A stretch of 64,000 nt of DNA, taken from positions 2,566,666 to 2,630,665 of the forward strand of contig NC_030851.1 of assembly GCF_000208745.1 (NCBI RefSeq). Direction: 5' to 3'. The notes beneath the pieces are model-generated. The model did not search any database and was not told the DNA's origin. It saw only the letters and a program-made list of their open reading frames with translations. Source of the stretch: Theobroma cacao (lineage: Eukaryota > Streptophyta > Magnoliopsida > Malvales > Malvaceae). The translations under genes were made by a program, and so were the position numbers. Below are positions 10,513-22,813 of this stretch, piece by piece (within the stretch, counting starts at the first letter, position 1; the number at the start of each line of letters is the position of its first letter).

Positions 10513-12098
10513 ATGGCAAAAGGGCTGGAGGTCTTTGTAGCGTTGTCATTGGTCATAGGAGTTCTTCAATCAGCAAATGCAGAGGTTCCAGCCATCTTCA
10601 TACTAGGTGATTCCACAGCTGATGTTGGAACCAACAATTACTTGCCTGAAAGTGGTATAAGAGCTGACTTCCCGCACAACGGTGTCGATTTTCCTTTTGC
10701 AAGAGCTACTGGCAGATTCAGCAATGGCCTCAATACCGCTGATTTTCTTGGTTAGTATATATATACAATGATGTGATCATTGGCAATGTCATTACATTAA
10801 ATTGGCTTTGTCTTTTCTGATGGTTTCTATTGTCAGCTAAACAATTTAATTTCAAGAGAAGTCCACCATCTTATCTTTCTCTAAACGCAACATCTGCTAT
10901 TAAGAGACGTAGATTTAGAGGTATAAATTTTTCCTCAGCAGGATCTGGCCTGCTTGATACAACCGGGCAAACACCGGTAAGGCCTCTTAATTTTCTCCAT
11001 AGCGTGAGACAAAGTTGGTTGTTCATCCCTCACATCTATTTCAAGCTTGCTACTTAATTGCTTCTCGGTTAACATTGACGAAAGTTGATTTCCATGGACC
11101 CAGCAAAAGAATGTTGTTCCAATGGGGGAGCAGGTATACCAATTCTCTACAGTCTACAATGATCTCTTGGCCATCAAAGGTCCATCAGAAACAAAAAATC
11201 TTCTCTCGAAGTCTCTGTTCTTCATCTCCATCGGTAGCAATGACATTCTGGGCAATTACCATTCGAGCAATCCCATGCCAAAAGAACAGTTCATACCCAA
11301 TTTAGGACTTGTATATGAGCAGCACTTAAGGGTGAGAGTTCCATTTTTCTTCTGCTTTGAATCATGATCATCACCATCATATAAGCGAGCCTAAGGTATA
11401 TAATGATGAACTATGTCATGCTTGAACTGAAGTCATGTTTAAAATATATGCAGAATCTAATTAGTGTTGGAGCAAGGAAGTTTGGCATAGTAAGTGTTCC
11501 ACCGGTTGGGTGTTGCCCATCTCAAAGACTTCTTACAGCTAACTGGGATTGCTTGGAGGAGTTAAACGACCAAGCTAGGGCCTTCTTTTCAACGGTGGAC
11601 ACCCTCATGCGCAACCTCAGTTCTGAGTTCAAGGACATGAAGTATTCTCTTGGAAATGCGGTTGAGATGGCACTTGATGTTATTGACAACCATCTAAATT
11701 TCAGTAAGCTTTCACTCTGAAACTACATTTACATATTAACAAGACGCATGCATATCTACCCAGACATTGAAAACATCAAGAGGCCCCTTACAAATTGGCT
11801 CCTTAGCATCTATATTCTGAGAGAGAGATCCCATCGTAAATATGATCTTAATGCTCCTCAATTTTCATTCCTCTCAGACATTACAGATGTCATGTCCGCA
11901 TGTTGTGGGAACGGCACATTGAATGCAGAATCCTTTTGTACTCCGACAGCCAATCTGTGCTCAAATCGCCGTCGATACTTCTTTTGGGATTTGTTCCACC
12001 CTACACAAACTGCTTCAAGGTTGGCAGCTTTTACCCTATACAGCGGGGAACCAAGATTCGTAGCCCCCATTAATTTTTCTCAGCTGCCAGAGGCTTAA
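10513..12098 (+). CDS. GDSL esterase/lipase, secreted
   Basis: Five exons: 10513..10750, 10837..10976, 11104..11331, 11454..11703, 11878..12098, giving 358 codons, typical for plant GDSL lipases. A signal peptide covers about residues 1-23 (ending SANA before EVPAIF). Block I is ILGDSTADVGTNNY with nucleophile Ser34. Block II is RGINFSSAGSGLLDTTG (oxyanion Gly). Block III is ISIGSNDILGNY (oxyanion Asn). Block V is FWDLFHPT with Asp323 and His326 of the catalytic triad. All four SGNH residues are present, so the enzyme should be an active serine hydrolase on acyl or acetyl esters in the apoplast. The natural substrate cannot be told from sequence. Junctions follow GT-AG; the start of exon 3 (after CCCAG) and exon 4 (after TATGCAG) were fixed by family motifs QKNVVPMG and NLISVGARKFGIV. 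Confidence 0.93.
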
Positions 12099-12559
12099 CT
12101 GAACTGCTCTCTGCAGTTTATCTGCTTGAAGCAGAATAATAAGAGGTTGATCTTATTGTAATACTCCAAGCATCACTGTAATTTTGTTTACCAAGATCAA
12201 CCTGATATCTCAAAAATAGGCATAACCAGGATTTTCTAACTTGAATTCATAGATATAAGAACTGGTTATAACAAGCAAAAGATTACAGTGCATAAAGCTG
12301 GATGAGAAACAATGTGGAAAGATTAATGAAAAATCATAATTGGATGATAAAACAAAGAAACAGATCACGAAAGAATATGTATTATTACACATATGACGCC
12401 GTTAGCATAACTACGGAAATAGCTCATTCTGACCTATATTTGATATATCTACATGTTGAATGAGTAAGAAGAGATCAAATCTGGTTGGACATTCTTCAAT
12501 TCTGCATGAGCAGATCCACTTCTGTTCTGAAAGAAAGTCCAACAATTTTAACAATTAAT
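12099..12559. other. Convergent 3' flanks of the GDSL and kinase genes
   Basis: The GDSL gene (plus) and the kinase (minus) end 461 bases apart, tail to tail. The interval is made of both 3' UTRs. No separate gene was seen. Confidence 0.65.
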
Positions 12560-15450
12560 CTAGGTATCATACAATGCCAGAGTTCCAACACTTGACAACT
12601 CATATAGTCTCCACAAATCTGTTTCAGCTGTAGAACCAAACCCATTTAGGACTTGATCTTTCTCCCTTTGCATCTCTAGCCAGTACTCTGAGTCCTCGAA
12701 TAACCTTAATATCTGTCCATATAGATTGATTAGAACAGTTTCTGCACTGTAGTAACTATCTGAATCCAACACATTTACTTAATGCCTTGTGCTTCCTACT
12801 ACATGGCTCTCTTCTACTTTTAGGAAGAAAAAAATAAATTAGCTGCTTTAGATTTTTAGTGGTCGTTCAATCAAATATAGAATGGACATATCATTCCAGG
12901 GTCTTATGCAATTATAGTTTCGTCACTGTTTGTGAGAAAGCAGGCAAAGTAATGGATTATGGTAGACTTCAAAGATCATACATAATGTCCTAGAAGTGAG
13001 TGAGAAGCAATTTTATGAAATGAAAAAAGAAAAAAAGTTCACCATTTTCATTGTTGGCCTTTGAGAAGATGAATGCATAAGACAGAGGCGTGCTATAAAC
13101 ATCATTACTTCCATCTCTTCTGTCTTGTAATTTCTGCTCAAGGAAGGATCGACTAGACGCTCACATTGGCCAAAGCGGAGTAAAGATCTTGCCTGCATGT
13201 CAGTTATGCAGAAATGCTTAAAGCTTTTAAGATACAAAAACATGATTTCAGGTATAATTTGTCTATACATTACCCAAAGCACTAAGCCTTCATGATTTTT
13301 CTGGTTTTTTTGAATAGCGTCTTTCCCTGTGATAAGTTCCAGGAGCACAACCCCGTAGGAATAAACGTCTATCTTTTCGTCAATCTTTCCACACACTATG
13401 TACTCTGGTGCCAAGTATCCAAAAGTCTTAACAATGTCAATTGGCTTTGTGTTTGCTGGAACTTGATAAGATTGATGATGCACTATTGCTGCTCCAAAGT
13501 CTGAGAGCTAATAAGGAAATCCAGAATATCGAATATTAGCATATACCTTGGATTTAAGAATTTAATGTTGACTGTGTTAAGAGCACAAGTTGAAGTTTTC
13601 ATTGGCCAAATTCTTTGTCCCAAGAAATGGTTAAAAAAAGAAGTTACTCCACAGAATTAGTTGAGGTCCACAAATTCTGCTACAGTCATCTCAAACTAAC
13701 ATTCTCACTGAGTTCCACTTTGATCAATTCCCTACTGAGAGATCATATGCAGTCTTCATAAACATTGTGTTTTAGGAACAAAAACAAAAGAGGATTCAAA
13801 TTGAGGGCTCCTAAAAACAAAGATTTGCACTGCTAATGGGTCAGCATCCATTTAGGGGCTAATTGCTTTGTTTGGTGATTTATTGCAGCTTCTTTACTTT
13901 AGCTGCTTTAGTCTTTCTTGGAAAATCTTATCAGCAAAAAGGTGCAATAAAGAAGAGAAATTGTATCTTATCAGTAGTTGTTCTGGGCAGACTTGAATGA
14001 GATAGCATAAGCATTGCAGACATTCAAAGGTTGGTGAAGAACTTACTTGCGGTTGGCAATTATCAGAGAGAAGTATGTTAGATGGCTTCACGTTTCTGTG
14101 AATGATGGGAGGGTCACAAAAATGATGAAGGTACTCCAGAGCCTTAGCTACACTGATTGCAATACCCATCCTCTCAGCCCACTTGAGTTGTTTTAAACAT
14201 TCTTTCAAGCTTCCCTTCAGAAGATTATAAACAATTGCACGCAATTCTATGCTATCACAGTACCCGATTATCTCAACTATGTTCTCATGTTTTATGCTGG
14301 ACAACATCTCAACTTCTCGGAGAAGATCCTTTGCTGACCAATGTGTGGTTTTGAGGACTTTCACAGCTGCAGCTTTACCATCCTCAAGCCTAGCTCGATA
14401 CACCATACTATTTCCTCCTTTTCCAATCACCATACTGGGGCTGAAATTATCTGTGGCAACACTGAGCTCATCTGATCTGAAACACCTGCAGGATCTCTCT
14501 GCTTCTGGGAACGCGATTCTGTGAAACCTCCTCCTTGCATTCACATTTTTATTCAGACTCAGCTGCCCTCCACTATCCATTTGCCATTTCGAAGATGATG
14601 CAGAAGAAGATGGCATAGTAAATGACTTTTTAAATTGATCCTGTACCGTCTTCTGGAGAATGTGCTGTCCTTCACTGTCAATTTGACACATTGATTGGGA
14701 TGTTGAGGATGATGGTACTGTCAAGGACTTATGTAACAGACGGGAGGTTGTTGATTGATCAACCATAGAGTTTGTCTGGGTAGATGATAAATAAGATTGA
14801 AGAGTTACACCTGCAGAACCTTGTTGGGAAGTTCCCTGCCTCCGGACTAGGATTCTTCCTGCATCGTCCATCACCAGAAGGGTGCAGGTGGGAGGTAAAC
14901 TTTTCAGACAATTGCTTATAGCTGAAACCTTTGGGCTACAGGAAAACATAACCATAGAACAATTAGACATAAAAATACAAAAAACAGTCTTCTTAGTTGT
15001 CAGCTTCATTACCCTGAAAGGTTGCATCCAATTGCAAGGATTGTTGCATAATTTTCTCGAACTTGATGAGATAACGCAGAGATATAGGAGTTTCCGGTGC
15101 AAATTTTAACAAGAAAATCAACCTGCATTGGTAAACCATGAGTAAACCAGCCAATACATCTGTAACGTCATTCTGATTTCGCTAAATTGGTGAAAACAAA
15201 CGCTTACCCGCTTGGATTTACAAAGATCTTCATGGATGTGAAAATTGTTCGGATCAAAAGCATCGTCTCTTTCTTGGACATGCACTGCTAACACATTATC
15301 CCCCGACTTGGCAAACGTTCTGAGTAACTGGAGTAGCATTTCTCGACTGTTGTTATCAGATTTGAGGCCAACTATAATAGTTTTGTTCTTCACTGTCCTG
15401 CCATTCAGGTATGACATAATTCTGCAATTGATGCTTGCATTTCCAACCAT
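12560..15450 (-). CDS. Receptor-like cytoplasmic kinase (class VI) with N-terminal USP domain; probable pseudokinase
   Basis: Six exons: 15208..15450, 15013..15122, 14047..14935, 13274..13507, 13043..13192, 12560..12712, giving 592 codons in phase. Residues about 20-145 form a universal-stress-protein fold (KNKTIIVGLKSDNNSREMLL; ILAIGCNLSG; CTLLVMDDAGRILVRR). A Ser/Gln-rich linker follows. The kinase domain starts near residue 285 with the loop GKGGNSMVY, VAIK lysine in AAVKVLK (about Lys310), an alpha-C Glu in LLREVEML, and SDFGAA (about Asp417). The catalytic loop reads IIHRNVKPSNILL: the HRD aspartate is Asn (about residue 399), which usually abolishes phosphotransfer. The activation segment has KTFGYLAPEY rather than GTFGYLAPEY. 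There is no signal peptide or membrane segment, so it should be cytoplasmic. RLCK VI relatives bind ROP GTPases; whether this one does is inference. Confidence 0.88.
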
Positions 15451-17613
15451 GATCAAGAACTAACGATCTTCAGGCACCATTCCATTTCATACGAAGGGAG
15501 TATGTTTGACAAACTTCTAGCACATCTTAAGTTATAAGATTCTGTCCTCTCACTGGAACACACTGCTTTAAATCTATTTATTGGGACTGGTACATACATG
15601 TTGTCCCTGATTGGCTCAGCACTTACTTCAGTTAGGTAAGTAGATACAGCAAGATCTAACATTACCAACGCTGAAGCACCATGGGGCTAATTTGTTGCCC
15701 AAGACAAGAAATGCTTGACCACGACTTTCCCGGACAAAGCTAAGCCTTCACTTCACAACTCCCAAATACAATTACAGATTGGCAGATGCCTAAGGTCTTA
15801 TGATTCCCTTGTACGAGAACAAAACTCTCTAACCATGATTCTTTAAACGGAGACCAAAGGGGAACCTATAATTTTGTTGCAAAGTCTGTAATCCGATGTT
15901 AATACATTGTGGGATCCATCCCACAAAGTAGTTAGCTATTCATTGTTTTAGATTCTATTTCTATTCCATTTAATTGCCAAAAAGAACGTGTACAGTTCGT
16001 TTTCCTTTTCAATGGTAGCTTGATTGTGACAGATTTATGGCGCAAAATCTTAATGATCTCAACTCCTCAAAGGGACAAGAACAAACAAAGGTGGTGTACA
16101 GGCTTGCTATTGATCATCAGGATCATTTGTTCAAGGCTTTTAAACGGTAACAGAATTATTATCATAGAGGACCAGGGCATCCATATACAATGTGGATGAC
16201 AGTGATGGTAAACAAGCGAAGTGTTATGAACGAACAGTAGTACTTGCATTTGTAAAGAAGCGTTTGGATGCATTTCAGGATTGGATCTCAAGTGACAGTC
16301 AGGATTAGATTTCAGGATGGTCGGCATCAGTCCATGATATCCTGAAGCTGGTGTTGCTGCAACATGTGCCAGATCCACTGAATGGCTGAATGCAATGAAA
16401 TATCTGGTAAAACTCATTTATCAGACGACAGCAAAATCCAATTATCTCCGGGTGTAAGACGTTCCAAGATATCTCTCTAACTTTCTTGCTTAGCTCTCAT
16501 CCTTAAAAGTTAAGAGCGGGTGAAATGTACCCCCACTCTTCCCTCAGTGCACCTAGTCACACAGCAAGAAATTATACCATTCAAATATGGGGTTATGGTA
16601 TGGTATGGTCATTAAAAGAAACTAGTTAATGCACATTAAGTGATGTTGCTCAACCACCAGTGGACTTGACCCTACCGGAAGTGTTGATGGCCACCATATT
16701 CTTTCACCCAGAGAACCAAATGAAGTTCCAGGTAAAGCATCTTCAAATAAGCTCATGCAAGAAAGCTCCACATGATTTATTATGTTCAGCATTTAACCAC
16801 AAGAACAAACTTACAAGATTTAAATGAATGCATGAGGATCTAATTGCTCCACTACAAGATAAATATCATTTACTGGATCAGCATTTCAAGTTTGCAATTG
16901 CAATATTCAAGCATAAATACCTTCAAAACAGCCATTCAGTAATTTTCACTAAACTTGGCATCCAAGAATTTACAACATTTGTCCATGGAAAAATTTGAAG
17001 CCAGAATCACCAAAAACCGATAAGCATTCCAATAATCCAATCACATTGATCTGAGCTACTTGAGAAATATCACTAAGAGGCATAGCCTTATCTTCCCACT
17101 ATATTCCTCAGGCTGGTAGACTTTCACGTAAATAAGCAAATCTACTGACATATTCGTGCATTGATACTTTGGAATTTGGATAGTAGAAGAGGACTCAGAA
17201 GCAAGCCTAACATGATTTAAGTCACAAATGCACATCATGTATCGATCTTTGCTAATCCTTGAGAGAAAGGAAAACCTTCCAAACAAGCTTAATCTGTAAT
17301 TTGCACAATCCATGCCCAGAACTATTTCTCTGCATGTACAACAGTCAATATTTTCCAGCACTTATGAAAAGGACAAAGAAGAGGGCAAAAAACCAGACTT
17401 ATGTAACTAAACAAGAGAGGCATGATCTGAACAGTAATGATAAGAAGCCAGCATTATCAGTTCAATCAAGTTTTATTTAGTTTTAAGCAGACACTGCACA
17501 TATTGTAGGCCAGCAACTGACACAAGTTTAGAAACCACAAATGCATCTCGGCACCCAATATGTTCCAAGTAAAACTCGCCTGCTATTCTAGCCTGAGGAA
17601 AATTCAGAAGTGA
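15451..17613. other. Intergenic: kinase promoter side and CCDC124-like 3' flank
   Basis: About 2.1 kb between two minus-strand genes. It holds the upstream region of the kinase (15451 onward) and the downstream region of the CCDC124-like gene (before 17614). Frames of 70-116 codons on the minus strand here (for example 16067..16417 and 17056..17361) have no recognisable domain and no family resemblance. I annotate nothing in it. Confidence 0.55.
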
Positions 17614-18603
17614 TCACTCAGCAATCTGCACAAGCAAAATAAAACTTATGTTAGACAACAGAAACACTACAAAATTGTCATTGGTAGTTGACACAACCTA
17701 ACCAAATCAACCCATCAGATCATTTCCAGTTAGCAGAGGGCATGGACACGGCATTGGTTCAAAACTGGCTACATACTTGCCTGGTTCAGAGGATTGTCTG
17801 GAGATTTCTTCCATAGTTTCCATATCATGTCCTTGTACTGATTGTGAGTAAGACCCGGCTTCTCTTCTTTCAGCCTGGGAAGCTCAGCTTCCTCAAATGC
17901 CTACATTCATTCATAAAAATAACTCAATAATATAATTAATGCTGCATGGTATAAAGATTAAGGCACTAAATATACTAACCTACAATTCTAATAAAGAAAG
18001 TAATTGATAATTCAGCAAAGCAGAAAGGCGGCGCGTGTAACGTACCTTAAAGGAAGCCTTAAGCCGCCTCTCAGGGTGGCGATCCGCGGGAAGATTATCC
18101 TCCACAGACATTTGCGCAATCGCCTCCTCCACACTCCTTGCTTCAATCAAGGAATCATCCCTATTCGTGTTCGTCACTAACACCATCCTCTCATACTCTT
18201 CTTCCGCAGCGGTCCTAGTCTGCCTCTTCTTCGCCTCCTCCGCTTTCTTCGCCATCTCCGCTTGCTCCTCCTCTCTCTTCTTCCTCAGCTCCACCTCCGT
18301 CACCTTCGCCACCGGAATCGACACGCGGTTCGCCTTCTTGTCGGGTTTCTTCATCGCTTTCTCGATCTCCTTCTCCTCCATCTCGGCTTGACGACGCGCC
18401 TCCGCACGACGAGTCGCCGCTTCGGCTCGTTTCTCCGCGTCCTCCTCGCGTTTCTTGGCCGCCTTGGATTTGGGACCCTCGGCTTCGCGCCAGTACTGCT
18501 CCTCTTTCTCCCGAGATTCCCGCTCTTTACGCTCTGCTTCGGTAGCGCTCTTGCGTGCACGCGCCGCCTCGGCTTTGTTGTTTACCCCCATCTTTTTCGG
18601 CAT
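17614..18603 (-). CDS. CCDC124-like coiled-coil protein
   Basis: Three exons: 18046..18603 (186 codons), 17781..17900 (40 codons) and 17614..17625 (three codons and stop), giving 229 residues. The start MPKKMGVNNKAEAARARK and the C-terminal block AFEEAELPRLKEEKPGL then MIWKLWKKSPDNPLNQ match the eukaryotic CCDC124 (Lso2-related) family, which associates with ribosomes, especially idle or recovering ones. Residues about 10-140 are a very long charged helix rich in Glu, Lys, Arg and Ala. The second intron is of GC-AG type: CAG|GCAAGT at the donor, TGTGCAG at the acceptor, leading to a last exon that encodes IAE and stop, close to the NPLNQVAE ending I recall in plant relatives. If this intron is not removed, the protein ends NQASM instead. 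The first two exons are secure; the last is a prediction. Confidence 0.88.
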
Positions 18604-19879
18604 CTCGTCGTCGAGTTAGGGGTGACTTAGGTTTTCGGTTTCCTTTATCGCTATTTGTTTTTTAATATTTTCATAAATTAATTAATCCAAAATAAATTTT
18701 GAGAAGTGAGAATATTCCAGAAGACTTCCTGATTGCCTTGCCGATTTGAACCTTAGAAGCTTTAATCGATTATCACAAAAGAGCGGTTACAGTTATGAGC
18801 GAACTCCCGGGTTTGATACTTTCTCCTTTTCTTTGTTTATTTATTCCCTGCCATATTCTACCGTTGGGCTTTTGCAATGCTTGCTTTCTATCACTATGGA
18901 CCGAAGGCCCAGTGCTCTTAAGTATAATCCAACTCGTCAATAGTAATTGGGCCCGTAATTCCCATTCCTTAGCCCACTACTCTCAGCCTTTGGGCCTCGT
19001 TTGGTTTAGTTCTTTGCAATTTTTGTATTTTTTATTTTTATTATACTATTTATAATAATCACAGAGTACCTCATAAATATAAAAAGATAATTTTTTTATC
19101 AAAAATCAAAATAAATAATTTTAAAATTATGAATACAATTTTTAGGGTTCTCTTTTTTAGATTTATTTTTTAGCGAGACTGTAATTTTTGGTTTATTGAT
19201 AAATTACAGAATGTATACATTAACAGAATTCCAAATATAAACTTAGAATGGGTTTATATTTAATATACTATCAAAGTAAAATATTTATAAACTATCATTT
19301 AACCACGGAATGTCATCTTGTGGATGTACAAAAGTAATTTTTAAAATTATGAGTATTTATTTGTTAGAATTCTTGATATTTAAAATTATGTTATTAACGA
19401 GATGATAATATTTTAATTTATTAATAATATATAAAACCTATACACTGAGGGAGAAAATTTTGGAATGGGTTTCAACTTTCAACCATACCAAAGTAGCATG
19501 AAAGCTTGAAAAAGTGACCAAAGCTAATAAAAATCCATAAATAGTAGTTCAAACCATTCATAGTCAAGCCACCTAACTAAATTGGTAAAATGAACAAGTT
19601 AACTGTCTTAATAAATATAGCAGTCCTCTACCCTTTTTTGCCATTAAGCATTTCCTCACTTTGGCCCCTACCCCAACACCAACCGCTTTTTTCCTATTCT
19701 ATGATCCATTATTTGCTCATTATTCCTTCTCTTACATGGTTTTTTTTTTTTTTGGACAGCTTTTGATTTGAAAATGGAAAGTTTTCCACAGACATGTTCC
19801 AACAGCTAGTTTCTAGCTTTAGAACCTTAAAGAACTATACACAAAAGTTACAAAAAAGTTGTAATAGCAAAATGAATTA

Positions 19880-20340
19880 ATTCGTACTATTGGTTCGGAC
19901 TAAAAATTGGATTTGAATCGAATACGATATGAGTAAAATGGTTTAATTTAATTGATTTATTAGGCCTATTGGTCCACAAAGTTTAATCCAATTAATTTAT
20001 TTGATCGATTTTTTGTTTTAAAATTTTTAAACCGAATCAATTAAAAGATCAAACTAATATTATATATTATTTTTAAATCTATATAAAATATATATTTTCA
20101 TTTCATATTTTATAATTATTGATGAATTTTATAAATTTGAATACTGTAATTTGCAAAAAAAAAAAAAGAGATAAAATTTTAGTCATTTTGATCTAAAATC
20201 GAACTGATCAAATCAATTTGATATTTGATCAGTTCGATTTTTTTTATGTTTGGTTGGTTTTGATCGATTTTTTCTAAAAATGTTTAATTCGTTTGGTCTT
20301 GAGGTATGATAGATCAAACCAATCAAATTGCCTAATTACT
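19880..20340. repeat. Repeat-like block, probably a decayed short transposable element
   Basis: The block is rich in variants of TTTGATCGATTTTTT, AACCGAATCAA and TTGGTTCGGAC, the sort of sequence found in dispersed non-coding plant elements. It ends in CTAATTACTCACC. Inside it, 20195..20213 and 20223..20241 form perfect 19-base inverted arms around a 9-base loop. I could not identify clear terminal repeats or a target duplication, so the family is unknown. Confidence 0.35.
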
Positions 20341-20397
20341 CACCTTTATTGCTCCTACTTTGTTAGCACATTCATGAAACGTAATTTTTAAAAAACT

Positions 20398-20705
20398 CTT
20401 AAATTATTTTAAAAAATTCAAATGATATTTATTTTTTTATTACATTCAACTAAGTATTTATATTTTTATTTTATATTAAATAATTTTTTATAATTAATAA
20501 TTGATTAATTATCATTTTATATTCATATAATAAAAGTGATAAAAAACTGTTAAACTATTTAAAAAAATTCAAATGATATTTTTTTATTAAATTTAATTAA
20601 GTAATTATATTTTTATTTTGTATTTAATAAAATTTATAATTAATAATTAATTAATTATTATTAATCAGACGTTATTTATCATTTTATATTCATATGATAA
20701 AAATG
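20398..20705. repeat. Diverged tandem duplication, unit about 150 bases
   Basis: The stretch from about 20398 (TTAAATTATTTTAAAAAATTC) recurs from about 20548 with the same order of landmarks: AATTCAAATGATATTT, a run of TATTTTTATTTT, TATAATTAATAATT, and ATCATTTTATATTCATAT. The second unit carries a short insertion (ATTAATCAGACGTT) not seen in the first. Confidence 0.7.
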
Positions 20706-21199
20706 GCTACAACTCACTCACGGTTAATTAGTTGATTATATTCAAAAGTTTACCTTTTATGTAAGTAATATGATATTATACCAATTACCAGTGCTTGAAC
20801 CTTTTTTTAATAGTTACATACATATTGATAAATTTATTAGTAAGGTTATTCATTAATCGAAATTTTCATAAACATTTTTAAAATATGTTTGCTATTCAAT
20901 AAAATTTTGTGATTTTTATTAATAAATATTTTAACGTCTGAATAAAATAAATAAATATTTATATTGAGCCTCGTGGCAGTGAATATTTCGATATGCCGAT
21001 GGATACTTAATTGGGAAGAGTAAAGCTCACATTAACAAGTGGGCAAGTGTAGTGACTACTGGTACCACGAGTTGCGTCATGCATGTGCTTAAAGAAAACA
21101 TATCTGGTTTTATCCCCACACGTCTTTGGGATTTTACTAATTTATTTAATTACTTCGTAATCAGCGGTATCATTAACTCCACATTCCAGTCTCAATAAC

Positions 21200-21251
21200 T
21201 GATTAATACTTAATTAATTACCCATTGATTAATACTTAATTAATTACCCAT
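21200..21251. repeat. 26-base tandem repeat, two copies
   Basis: A unit starting TGATTAATACTTAATTAATT and ending ACCCAT occurs at 21200..21225 and again at 21226..21251, identical, with a partial third copy after it. Confidence 0.85.
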
Positions 21252-22801
21252 TAATTAATTGAAGTCTCACCAGGGTCAACCATCATACGTTAATAAATGA
21301 TCAACGATCCAAATTGCCTTATCAGCCGTTGGATTTACATGGGAAAGAAATAAACAAAATAAACGGCACCTTATTTATCTTACCACCATTAATTCATGTA
21401 TACTACCCGACCAGCCGGCCTATGATGTTTTATAAGCCTCAGCTCAATCACGTGTATGAAGCTCCATCGCTATCGATGTGGTCCTCACTTAGGAACAATA
21501 TAATTCCACCGTGCCTTTTTAATCAGCAGCATGCGCTTGGGGTCCTATGTTGACGGCTATGATCTAACTGTCCGATCTGATTTGGACCGCTGGTCAAATT
21601 GTTTAATCCCGTCTGCTTGATCCGATTTTAATGACGCAAACATGAAAATCTGCTTCTATGAAATCGACAAGTGATACAGTGACACGTGTTGGAACAAGCT
21701 TTTCCTGGTTGATATCAGCTGCTGATGTATGGCGTGTTTAACGTTCAAAAACGTAGTATCGGCTGTAGACGTAACCATATCCGACATCGATTACTTCTGG
21801 TCCGCACAATGTCAGGCTTTTAGCCGCTAAAGATTCTTTACATTCCTCACATCCCGACCGTCGAATCAAGCAAGGGTCCCACTTTATTGTCAACGGTTGA
21901 GATTGCATTAAACTGTCCCGCCCCAAACTTCCAAACCCCATTAATTGCACTTCGCACTGAGAAAGATGAATTCTAAAACCCGATTACGTTCCCAATCGAT
22001 CCAACGCCTTAGGGATGCGAGCTCACAATATTTTAATATAAATGTCCGCTTCCAAACCTTCACTCCCACCGGCGAAAAAACTAACCGCCGTTTGGTCCCT
22101 TTCACACGCCATTCCCTCCAAAATCAACACATGGGCCCCACACCACCCGTCCACGGAAGCAAACTTCGCGCCATGGCTGAGAAAAATTAAGCCAAGGCAT
22201 CTAAAATATTACACGGTGGCAAGCAGAGGAAAAAGGAGAAAGAGAAAGTAAGGTGGTTCATTGATGAATATGTGTTCATGATGAATTTATTAAACTCACG
22301 GTAGGCTCGATATGAAGCAATTATCAATTATGGAATAATTTCTGATAAAATAAAATATGTGCCACGTGGGGAGATACGCTGCCACATCATCAACAAAAGC
22401 CACGGTGGCAGTGGAGGAACATGATAAAGGGGAAATAGGGAGGGGTCCAGTGGAAAAGGCCCGTGTCGGGTGGTGAGGCCGAGCTGTGACGGAAAGACAA
22501 GCACTGGCAACGCCGTCTCTTTTGCTTTTGCACACAAAAACATCATCAGTACCAGTAACAGTATTAAGCACACAGTAACAATTTTAGAGAGAGAAACCAA
22601 AGTAAAAGTTTCAGTACTTATAGAGAGAGAAAGGTGAAGAAAAGAGAAAAACTTATGAGAGAATGTGAAAGGGTTTCTTATCTCTTTCACTTTAGTCTTT
22701 ATACCTCTTCTTCTTCTTCTTCTTCTATTTCTAAATTTCCAATCAATCATTTCACCACACAGCCACCACAGCTAGCGCCAAATTTCTTCTCATTGTAGCA
22801 A

Positions 22802-22813
22802 ATGTGCGGCTGA
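22802..22813 (+). other. Minimal upstream ORF before ROPGEF1
   Basis: ATG TGC GGC TGA lies 37 bases before the ROPGEF1 start codon. If transcription starts upstream of it, this three-codon frame could reduce initiation at 22850. Confidence 0.35.

Noticed and set aside
16067..17361. Minus-strand frames downstream of the CCDC124-like gene
   Set aside because: No recognisable domain, no conserved motifs, no plausible splice links to each other.
18167..18630. Leu/Ser-rich plus-strand frames over the CCDC124-like gene
   Set aside because: Antisense of a Lys/Glu/Arg-rich coiled coil always yields Leu/Ser/Phe-rich frames.
18985..19550. Possible MITE beginning at CTCGTTTGGTTTAG
   Set aside because: A left-end-like motif is present, but no matching inverted end or target duplication was found nearby.
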